From a virus, in the IMG/VR virus record IMGVR_UViG_3300025327_000577, positions 1 to 42,581 of that record: a stretch of 42,581 nucleotides of DNA; one strand, 5' to 3'. The notes beneath the pieces are model-generated. The model made no database searches. It worked only from the letters and a program-made list of their open reading frames with translations, and had not been told where the DNA came from. This document shows, one piece after another, positions 1 through 4,835 of this stretch. How positions within the stretch are numbered: position 1 is the first letter of the stretch; each line of letters starts with the position of its first letter. A program made the translations under genes and the position numbers.

Positions 1-479
1 CTCAAGGAAATGTTGCGGCAATAGGCACACAATCTGTGGTGCGGACCTTCGGACAAAAATCGTTTCCGGCAGCACATGCAGGACCTGGTGGAGATGGTTC
101 GCCCTGGGCCAGGCCGAGGCGCGCGCGGTGCAGATGGCTGGGCCGGTATATCGGCCATGCGCCGAGCCATGAGACGAGAGGGCTCGCGCAGCTTTTCGAG
201 TCGGGCGAGCACCGCCGTCGGTGTCCGGCCGAGGCGGCGCGCGATTTCTGCGATCGGCATACCTGCGGTGCGCCAGATGCTGGCTGAGGCATTCTCGATG
301 CTCGTCCAAGAATTTCCTCGCGCGCCACGTTTCAGGCCGATGCGCCTGGCTTTCTCGTTGACGGCAAGCTCGGTGCGATGCAACCGTGCGGCGATTTTTG
401 CGGGACCGATATTTGCCGCGGATAATCGGCGCAAGACACACACGTCGCGCTCACTCCAGCCGAGTTTGGCTGCCATCAT
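1..479 (-). CDS. HTH/zinc-finger protein, early-left copy (3' end beyond window edge)
   Basis: The start is the ATG at 479, which overlaps the stop of the upstream gene as ATGA. At least 159 codons are present and the frame is open at position 1. The N-terminus (about residues 5-55) looks like two short helix-turn-helix repeats of the SANT/GcrA kind ('LGWSERDVCVLRRLSAANIG', then 'IAEIARRLGRTPTAVLARL'). The C-terminus carries a zinc motif, CMCC...HHRLCAYCR. The same architecture and zinc motif occur in the gene at 4036-4368, so the two are paralogs. If the window is circular and one G at the joint is redundant, the protein ends LSPYAI, matching VSPHAL in the paralog. Probably a DNA-binding regulator; exact role unknown. 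Confidence 0.75.
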   Translation of the reverse strand, partial: MMAAKLGWSERDVCVLRRLSAANIGPAKIAARLHRTELAVNEKARRIGLKRGARGNSWTSIENASASIWRTAGMPIAEIARRLGRTPTAVLARLEKLREPSRLMARRMADIPAQPSAPRAPRPGPGRTISTRSCMCCRKRFLSEGPHHRLCAYCRNISL

Positions 480-745
480 GCCGCCTTCGCCGTCGTCTTG
501 ATCGGCTCAGCGCGTTCGATCTGGGACTCGAAGGGCCTGGCGCTGAAAAGTTCTTCTAGCTGCGCCAAAAATTGCGCGTCGGCACGCATCTTCTGTTCCA
601 TGTAGGCGAGCACTCGGATCAGTTCGTCGAGACTGCGTCCCTCCTCTTTCACGGATTGGACGATTTCGGTGGCGTCGCGCATACCGTGGCAATGGAAATC
701 CACCGCCATCTCCGCGAGCTCGCGGGCGCTAATCGTGCGCAGCAT
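476..745 (-). CDS. Hypothetical early protein, 89 aa
   Basis: Unrecognised helical protein of 89 residues with an acidic middle. It contains one H-x-C-H cluster (FHCHGM, about residues 18-22), too little to call a zinc site. It overlaps the CsrA-like gene upstream by 17 bp and the HTH/zinc gene downstream by 4 bp (ATGA), so translation is probably coupled in the PL operon. The overlaps and codon use support it as a gene; function is not visible. Confidence 0.6.
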   Translation of the reverse strand: MLRTISARELAEMAVDFHCHGMRDATEIVQSVKEEGRSLDELIRVLAYMEQKMRADAQFLAQLEELFSARPFESQIERAEPIKTTAKAA

Positions 746-974
746 CGGCCGTCTCCCGCTTTTCGTCCTGGATGCGCGCGTAGACTTCCTCGCGGTGCAC
801 CGGAACGCTCTTCGGCGCGTTCACACCGATGCGCACCTGGTTGCCGCGGATGCTCAGCACCGTGACGGTGATGTCGTCCCCGATGTTCAGCGTCTCTCCG
901 ATACGTCTCGTCCTTGTTCCGGCTTGCATCGCTTCGGCAGCGTCTTTTGCCATCTGTTCTGGTGTCATTTCCAT
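729..974 (-). CDS. csrA: CsrA/RsmA-like translational regulator
   Basis: An 81-residue protein whose residues about 23-72 match CsrA closely: [20 protein letters not shown] then [20 protein letters not shown], including the conserved [11 protein letters not shown] stretch and the VHREEVY C-terminal strand. CsrA dimers bind GGA motifs in mRNA leaders and block or stabilise translation. Unlike cellular CsrA (about 61 residues starting near MLILTRR), this one has an N-terminal extension of about 20 residues ([20 protein letters not shown]). The ATG at 974 is preceded by an AG-rich Shine-Dalgarno (ACGGAGA). It lies in the leftward operon, 20 bp from an attC-like site. It may remodel host mRNA translation or time phage genes; which is not known. 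Confidence 0.85.
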   Translation of the reverse strand: MEMTPEQMAKDAAEAMQAGTRTRRIGETLNIGDDITVTVLSIRGNQVRIGVNAPKSVPVHREEVYARIQDEKRETADAAHD

Positions 975-993
975 TCTCCGTAGTTACGTTAGC

Positions 994-1056
994 ACCTAAC
1001 CCTGCGTTGAACCCGGACTCCGCAAAAGCGCGGAGCCGGTTAACTCCACGTTAAAG
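994..1056 (+). repeat. attC-like site (integron recombination site)
   Basis: An imperfect palindrome with attC layout. The left core is ACCTAAC (994-1000, a perfect RYYYAAC), the right core is GTTAAAG (1050-1056, near GTTRRRY), and the inner arms are GTTGAACCCGGACTCCGC and GCGGAGCCGGTTAAC. The left inner arm has extra unpaired bases relative to the right, as in true attC sites. The stop codon of the minus-strand gene 1051-1293 lies inside the right core. Confidence 0.65.
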
Positions 1057-1293
1057 CGCGCTGCGAGGCCGTTCCCGCCGTTTTGATATCGCTTCCGCTT
1101 CGCACGCAGCGATCTTGAGTCGGTCGGCGAGAAGGCGCGCGTCGGCGATGGTCAAATTAAATGCCTCATGCAGATCCATCTCGTCGATGATTAGAAACAC
1201 GCGCGGGCCGATGTTGGGGACATAATGCGGCACGAAGGTAAGCGAGCGCGCACCGATGTACATGGGCTTTATTGATTCGGCTGCGGTATTCAT
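1051..1293 (-). CDS. Hypothetical early protein, 80 aa
   Basis: Starts at ATG 1293, overlapping the previous stop (ATGA), rather than at the longer in-frame start at 1344. It reads as a small mixed alpha/beta protein (MYIGARSLTFVPHYVPN, then a helix LTIADARLLADRLKIAACEA). No family recognised. Its TAA stop is the TTA of the attC-like right core at 1050-1056, so the gene ends exactly at a recombination boundary, the same arrangement as the gene at 41646-41825. Confidence 0.6.
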   Translation of the reverse strand: MNTAAESIKPMYIGARSLTFVPHYVPNIGPRVFLIIDEMDLHEAFNLTIADARLLADRLKIAACEAEAISKRRERPRSAL

Positions 1294-1619
1294 GCGGCAT
1301 CGGGCCCGTCTGGATTCCCGGCCAGGGCGTGATAGACCGCGCACTCGATCGTTCCGCCGCCGGAGATCACGCGCGAGGCGCGCATTAACGCCTGGTCGAT
1401 GGCATCAGATGGATATTTGCACATGATCGCACGGACGGTGCGCGCGGCGAGGCAATATCGGCGCGCGCGTAATTCGGCGAGTTTGATGTGGTATTCATTC
1501 AAGCGCCTGGTGTTGCGCTTTTCCTCCCAAGCGTCGCGTTGCAGTTCGGTTGAAGCACGATGGCCGTGCGCAGGATCTTGGCGGAGGCGATACGCAGCAA
1601 AATCAACAATGGCATTCAT
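1290..1619 (-). CDS. Hypothetical early protein, 109 aa
   Basis: A 109-residue, Arg/Ala-rich, mostly helical protein (MNAIVDFAAYRLRQDP start). It overlaps by ATGA with the genes on both sides (stop at 1290 over ATG 1293; start 1619 over the stop of 1616-1765), which is strong evidence for a translationally coupled phage operon. Function not recognised. Confidence 0.6.
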   Translation of the reverse strand: MNAIVDFAAYRLRQDPAHGHRASTELQRDAWEEKRNTRRLNEYHIKLAELRARRYCLAARTVRAIMCKYPSDAIDQALMRASRVISGGGTIECAVYHALAGNPDGPDAA

Positions 1620-1765
1620 GTGGCCTCGATATAGGCGATTTCGCCCTCATCCGCTGGAGCGATGCCGATATGATTGACGGATACGAAATCTCCCCAAGGC
1701 GTGCCGATGGTGATCGGCATATCCTGGGGTAAATCTTTCAGCATCTCGATCATCTCGCGCGTCAT
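1616..1765 (-). CDS. Hypothetical small early protein, 49 aa
   Basis: A 49-residue reading frame beginning MTREMIEMLKDLPQDM and containing ITIGTPWGDFVSVNHIGIA. An AAGGAG sequence lies directly against ATG 1765, so the in-frame ATG at 1753 may be the real start. The stop overlaps the next ATG (ATGA at 1616-1619). The position fills the space between 1772 and 1619 exactly, as expected for a compact phage operon. Function unknown. Confidence 0.55.
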   Translation of the reverse strand: MTREMIEMLKDLPQDMPITIGTPWGDFVSVNHIGIAPADEGEIAYIEAT

Positions 1766-1771
1766 CTCCTT

Positions 1772-2182
1772 TCAGAATTGTACTTTCAATCCTGCTCGGT
1801 AATTCCACCCAACCGTCGCCGCCTGGGCGCCGATAGTGAAATATTGAAACGCATGCCGCCAATCCGCTGGCAGCGTATAAGCAATCCCGGTGTGGATGAT
1901 GGCGGTCGCGAAAAAATAACGATCCACATCTGCGATGCTCGGATGCTCACCGAGGATCGGGTTGAGTTCGTAATATTTGTCCGGGTTGGCTGCGATCTGG
2001 CGCGTTTGATTCCAGTCCGCAAAATGGAAAACATAATAAGCACTCTCGCGGATCGTGTCGGCGCGGGTCCATGCATCCGGATCGGCGCGCGAGATCGTGA
2101 GGCTCAGCGCAAACAACATGCCCAGCACAAAGCCAGCGGCGAGGCCGGCGTAGAGTGCGAGCAGGTTGCGATGGGTGTTCAT
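1772..2182 (-). CDS. Membrane-anchored phage protein, 136 aa
   Basis: The N-terminal segment (about residues 7-30, LLALYAGLAAGFVLGMLFAL) is a clear transmembrane helix or uncleaved signal. The rest contains DWNQTRQIAANPDKYYELNP and HPSIADVDRYF, a pattern I associate with small inner-membrane proteins of proteobacterial phages and prophages of unknown role. It is downstream of the second CsrA-like gene in the PL operon. Superinfection exclusion is possible, but nothing in the sequence proves it. Confidence 0.6.
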   Translation of the reverse strand: MNTHRNLLALYAGLAAGFVLGMLFALSLTISRADPDAWTRADTIRESAYYVFHFADWNQTRQIAANPDKYYELNPILGEHPSIADVDRYFFATAIIHTGIAYTLPADWRHAFQYFTIGAQAATVGWNYRAGLKVQF

Positions 2183-2186
2183 TTTC

Positions 2187-2387
2187 CTAGTCGGCTTGTT
2201 TCCGTAAAAAAATACTGCCGGTCGTGTCTATGGTCTGCTGCGCCGAAATCTGGTTGCGCACACTGAACAGCACGCGGTCGTTATGAACTTTCAACACAGT
2301 GATCTCGACCGAATCCCCGAGATTGGCGATTTTCTGCGGCTTACCGATGGTGCCGATCAAAAGAAGTGTTCGGATATTCGAGGTCAT
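2187..2387 (-). CDS. Divergent CsrA-like protein (tentative)
   Basis: A 66-residue protein in which LLLIGTIGKPQKIANLGDSV and EITVLKVHNDRVLFSVRN follow the CsrA pattern (strand, GE-like turn, iGD.V.ITVL, loop, rVr.gv). The diagnostic GNQVRIG and VHREE residues are missing. RNA binding at the usual Arg44-equivalent is therefore doubtful; it may be a heterodimer partner of, or a decoy for, the canonical copy at 729-974. ATG 2387 lies 4 bp after the previous stop. The call rests on a fold-like pattern only. Confidence 0.45.
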   Translation of the reverse strand: MTSNIRTLLLIGTIGKPQKIANLGDSVEITVLKVHNDRVLFSVRNQISAQQTIDTTGSIFLRKQAD

Positions 2388-2391
2388 GGCG

Positions 2392-2574
2392 TCACGGCAT
2401 CAGCGTCTTGGCCCGCTTGCGGACATCTCCGGATTTCCCCCAGAACAACGCAGCGGCGTAGTTATGATGCGTTGCCGCGCGCCGGTGGTATTCAGCATCA
2501 TCGAGTAGAGAATCGGCCCAGCGGTTCAAGCGCCAGGCGCGGAAGCCGAACCAGATTTTGCGGAGAAATCTCAT
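2392..2574 (-). CDS. Hypothetical small basic protein, 60 aa (first gene of PL operon)
   Basis: A 60-residue Arg-rich protein (MRFLRKIWFGFRAWRLNRWA). GGAG lies 8 bp before ATG 2574. It is the first gene after the PL promoter at 2610-2638. Function not recognised; it could be a membrane-surface or nucleic-acid-binding peptide. An N-like antiterminator would suit the position and the basic character, but no motif supports that. Confidence 0.55.
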   Translation of the reverse strand: MRFLRKIWFGFRAWRLNRWADSLLDDAEYHRRAATHHNYAAALFWGKSGDVRKRAKTLMP

Positions 2575-2609
2575 CGAGTGGTCTCCATTGTGTGGATTGC
2601 CATGAATTC

Positions 2610-2647
2610 AGGCTAAACCAAAGGTTAATAGAAGTCAACCCCCGGTT
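2610..2647 (-). promoter_or_regulatory. PL promoter with two repressor operators
   Basis: On the minus strand: -35 TTGACT (2638-2633), 17-bp spacer, -10 TAGCCT (2615-2610). Two operators of the form AACC-N3-GGTT sit at 2616-2626 (in the spacer) and 2637-2647 (over the -35), exactly 21 bp apart. The arrangement superimposes on PR at 3404-3441 almost base for base. Drives the leftward early operon; expected to be silenced by the repressor at 2970-3383. Confidence 0.8.
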
Positions 2648-2724
2648 AAGTGCTGGGCGCACAAAAATATACCCAGCCAATAAGCTGGATTTCAGGGCAA
2701 ATCAGAAACGCCTATAAAATGTAG

Positions 2725-2958
2725 CTACTGGAATTTTTCCACGAGCTGGCGACCGCCCGGGGAATCAGTGGGGACCATATTGGGAGCGCCGCAAGATGGG
2801 CAAACTTTCGTGCGGGTCGTCAGTCGCCAAAGAGAATAAATTAAACCTGGGAGGATGAATGCAAGCCACAAAACAAATTCAATCAAAATACTTCCTCGAG
2901 TTACATTCTTCGGCTTGCCTTGGTGGCCACAATTCGGACAGATAAAAATATTCGCCAT
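2725..2958 (-). CDS. Zinc-ribbon membrane protein downstream of repressor
   Basis: 77 residues: an N-terminal CPNC (residues 8-11) and a later CPSC form a zinc ribbon split by a hydrophobic segment (ILIEFVLWLAFILPGLIYSL), one or two membrane passes. AAGGAG precedes ATG 2958 by 7 bp. It lies 11 bp after the repressor gene and before PL, so it would be expressed in the lysogen with the repressor. That position suits a lysogenic-conversion or exclusion function, which is inference. Confidence 0.65.
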   Translation of the reverse strand: MANIFICPNCGHQGKPKNVTRGSILIEFVLWLAFILPGLIYSLWRLTTRTKVCPSCGAPNMVPTDSPGGRQLVEKFQ

Positions 2959-2969
2959 TGATATTCTCC

Positions 2970-3383
2970 TTAGCGGTTCGATCTCGCAAGTATCTTCGCA
3001 AGTGTCAGTATATGGCTTTCCACAGACTCCGCCACCGGCGTCGGCAACGTGCGTAAGGTTTGGATTAGAACGCGCTCCCGCACGCTGATTTCTATTCGGT
3101 AGGGGGATTCGGGCTCTTGGATTTCTGTAAAATCGTAGAGCAACCAGTCTCGATGTTCTCCGAAAAAGCTCGTGACTGCCGGAATATTATCCCGGCTGAT
3201 TTTGCCGGAATGACGCCATTTATAAACAGCTTGCTCAGTCACGCCGCAATGGTCCGCTAGCGCCTTACTGGTTTTTTCTGTATGCCGCACGAACGCCTCA
3301 TTGAGTCTGCGCTTTATGATCTCGGCACGATTCTGCCTGTGGCCGGGTTTTTGATATTGAACCATTGGTTTAAGTCTGAGCAT
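2970..3383 (-). CDS. CI-type phage repressor (no protease domain)
   Basis: 137 residues from ATG 3383 (GGAG 8 bp upstream). The HTH is at about residues 30-65: KTSKALADHCGVTEQAVYKW followed by RHSGKISRDNIPAVTSFFGE. The C-terminus is short and helical (VRERVLIQTLRTLPTPVAES) and lacks the Ser/Lys LexA-type autoprotease, so induction must differ from lambda CI, for example an antirepressor or direct sensing. It faces the Cro-like gene across operators at 3360, 3404 and 3425. It is expected to bind AACC-N3-GGTT and hold both PL and PR off in the lysogen. Confidence 0.8.
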   Translation of the reverse strand: MLRLKPMVQYQKPGHRQNRAEIIKRRLNEAFVRHTEKTSKALADHCGVTEQAVYKWRHSGKISRDNIPAVTSFFGEHRDWLLYDFTEIQEPESPYRIEISVRERVLIQTLRTLPTPVAESVESHILTLAKILARSNR

Positions 3384-3443
3384 TGAATGATCTCCATGCA
3401 ATGAACCGGCAGTTGACAAGACTGAACCGCAGGTTTAGTCTTG
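3360..3443 (+). promoter_or_regulatory. PR promoter and OR operators
   Basis: -35 TTGACA (3413-3418), 17-bp spacer, -10 TAGTCT (3436-3441). Operators: AACC-ATT-GGTT (3360-3370, inside the start of the repressor gene), AACC-GGC-AGTT (3404-3414, one mismatch, touching the -35) and AACC-GCA-GGTT (3425-3435, in the spacer). The last two are 21 bp apart, the same as at PL. The last one is the centre of a longer dyad, AAGACT...AGTCTT (3419-3443). Confidence 0.8.
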
Positions 3444-3448
3444 CCGCC

Positions 3449-3694
3449 ATGGAGACCGCAATCGAGAAAGCGTGCCGTCTGGTTGGTGGACAATCAGAGA
3501 TGGCGCGGCTGGTTACTGGGGCTGGCGAGAAGGTCTCGCCTCAGGCAGTACACAAATGGATCAAGTCCGGCCGGACACCTCCTGACAAAGCTCCGATCAT
3601 CGAGCGAATCACGAAGGGCGCAGTTACGGCCGAGATTCTATGCCCCGATTTTCCGTGGCCTAACCGCAAAATCCATTGCGGGAAAGCCGCATGA
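3449..3694 (+). CDS. Cro/YdaS-family regulator
   Basis: 81 residues, METAIEKACRLVGGQSEMAR at the start, then the recognition part VSPQAVHKWIKSGRTPPDKA, characteristic of the YdaS/Cro-like family. It is divergent from the repressor and the first gene of PR. ATG 3449 is only 8 nt after the -10 box and no Shine-Dalgarno fits, so the mRNA is probably leaderless. Expected to compete for the AACC-N3-GGTT operators and favour lytic growth. Confidence 0.85.
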   Translation: METAIEKACRLVGGQSEMARLVTGAGEKVSPQAVHKWIKSGRTPPDKAPIIERITKGAVTAEILCPDFPWPNRKIHCGKAA

Positions 3695-3717
3695 AACCCT
3701 GTCTCCTCCCAGCAGTA

Positions 3718-3774
3718 ACTTGCGCCGCCGGAGCCCGAAAGGCCGAGGCGGCTATTTTTTTTGCTGACGCAAGC
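3718..3774 (+). terminator. Intrinsic terminator after cro (tR1-like)
   Basis: Stem GCCGCC / GGCGGC followed by TATTTTTTTT (up to 3762), enclosed by a second pair CTTGCG (3718-3723) and CGCAAG (3769-3774). It sits between the Cro-like gene and the next PR gene, where lambda has tR1, so some antitermination or read-through is implied. Confidence 0.7.
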
Positions 3775-3776
3775 CT

Positions 3777-4010
3777 ATGAGTATTCGCGGGAGAGATTTC
3801 CGGTGCGAGATCGAGGCGGAGCTTTATGAACAACTTCGGATGATTGCCGATCACTCCGGTAAAACTATCCAGATGCTCGGGGCGGAATTGCTCGAAAAAA
3901 TGATCGTCGGCGAATTTCATGCGTTCAGGATAATGGTTGATAGATTGGAGCACAGCGGAATGTTGCGGAATTGTGCGGAATCATGCGGAAAGCCGCGGAA
4001 TCCAGCGTAA
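3777..4010 (+). CDS. Small DNA-binding candidate (ribbon-helix-helix-like)
   Basis: 77 residues. FRCEIEAELYEQLRMIADHS then GKTIQMLGAELLEKMIVGEF has the short strand plus two helices typical of Arc/MetJ/CopG ribbon-helix-helix proteins. The last 20 residues are encoded by five 10-bp-spaced GCGGAA repeats, so the gene overlaps what looks like a DNA-level binding array; it may bind it itself. Family membership is inferred from pattern only. Confidence 0.6.
   Translation: MSIRGRDFRCEIEAELYEQLRMIADHSGKTIQMLGAELLEKMIVGEFHAFRIMVDRLEHSGMLRNCAESCGKPRNPA
3951..4010 (+). repeat. Iteron-like array: GCGGAA x5 at 10-bp spacing
   Basis: GCGGAA occurs at 3955, 3965, 3975, 3985 and 3995, with a degenerate sixth unit (GCGTAA) at 4005. 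The four bases between units vary. The period is one helical turn and not a multiple of three, so protein coding does not explain it. Candidate operator array or replication-initiator iterons. Confidence 0.8.
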
Positions 4011-4035
4011 CGCAGAGAAAAAGGGAGGGCAGGAC

Positions 4036-4368
4036 ATGCCGCGAACCAATCTTTGGACCGAGCGTGAAGAACGATTGCTCAAGGCGCTGAGCTCAAAAGG
4101 GGTAAGCAAAACGCTCATTGCATCGCGGGTGCGGCGCAGTGTCGAAGCGATACGCATTAAGGCGAGCGCGCTCGGTTTGCGTCTGCCGGACATGAGAAAA
4201 GAAAAGATTGACCGTCCACCGGTCCTGGGCGCACGGCCAAAGGCCAGCCGGCGCAAGACCACGATGCGACCTTGCATGTGCTGCCGTTGTTCCTTCCCCT
4301 CGGAGGGCGCGCACCACCGGCTGTGTGGTAATTGCCGCCACAATTCGGTCAGCCCTCACGCGCTATGA
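4036..4368 (+). CDS. HTH/zinc-finger regulator, PR-operon copy
   Basis: 110 residues from ATG 4036 (AGGA upstream). The N-terminal SANT/GcrA-like helices are NLWTEREERLLKALSSKGVS and TLIASRVRRSVEAIRIKASA. The C-terminal zinc motif is CMCC (about residues 79-82) ... HHRLCGNCR. It is a paralog of the gene at 1-479, which shares the zinc motif nearly residue for residue. It ends ATGA into the transglycosylase gene, an arrangement repeated in the other copy. Probably a transcription regulator, perhaps acting with sigma-70 as GcrA does; that analogy is weak. Confidence 0.7.
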   Translation: MPRTNLWTEREERLLKALSSKGVSKTLIASRVRRSVEAIRIKASALGLRLPDMRKEKIDRPPVLGARPKASRRKTTMRPCMCCRCSFPSEGAHHRLCGNCRHNSVSPHAL

Positions 4369-4835
4369 GATTCCTCGCCGCCGCGGTCGCGCTCACCCTT
4401 GCCGCCCCGATCGCGGCAAGCAACAAATTCGATGCGCTGTTTCAAAAACATGGAGCAGCCTATGGCGTAGACTGGAAACTTCTGAAAGCGGTCGCACAAG
4501 TGGAATCTAACCTGGACCCGCGCGCAGAGAATCGCCGGGATCCGAGCATCGGCATCATGCAAGTCTTCTGCCGCCCCGCTGGCAACACGTGTGCCAATGC
4601 GCTCGACGCGCTCGCGTGGCCTCCACCACACCGCGACCGTCTGCTAGATCCAGACTACAACATACAGATCGGCGCACAGATATTAGCCGCGAACATCCGC
4701 AGCTTCGGCTTGCGCAAGGGAATCGCCACCTATAACCAATGGGGAGCACGCACCACGCACAAGGGCCGACCGTTTCCGAACCAGCGATATGTGGACAAGG
4801 TCATGCGCGCCTATCGGATGATGGCGAAACCATGA
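4365..4835 (+). CDS. Secreted lytic transglycosylase (SLT family)
   Basis: 156 residues with a signal peptide (MRFLAAAVALTLAAPIAAS). The SLT domain has the catalytic Glu47 in AQVESNLDPRAENR, then the GIMQV motif, YNIQIGAQILA and TYNQWGA. It would cleave periplasmic peptidoglycan. It lies among early regulatory and replication genes, not in the lysis cassette, and overlaps both neighbours by ATGA. A VirB1-like or entry-related role is possible. A paralog with the same neighbour is truncated at 42410-42568. Confidence 0.85.
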   Translation: MRFLAAAVALTLAAPIAASNKFDALFQKHGAAYGVDWKLLKAVAQVESNLDPRAENRRDPSIGIMQVFCRPAGNTCANALDALAWPPPHRDRLLDPDYNIQIGAQILAANIRSFGLRKGIATYNQWGARTTHKGRPFPNQRYVDKVMRAYRMMAKP

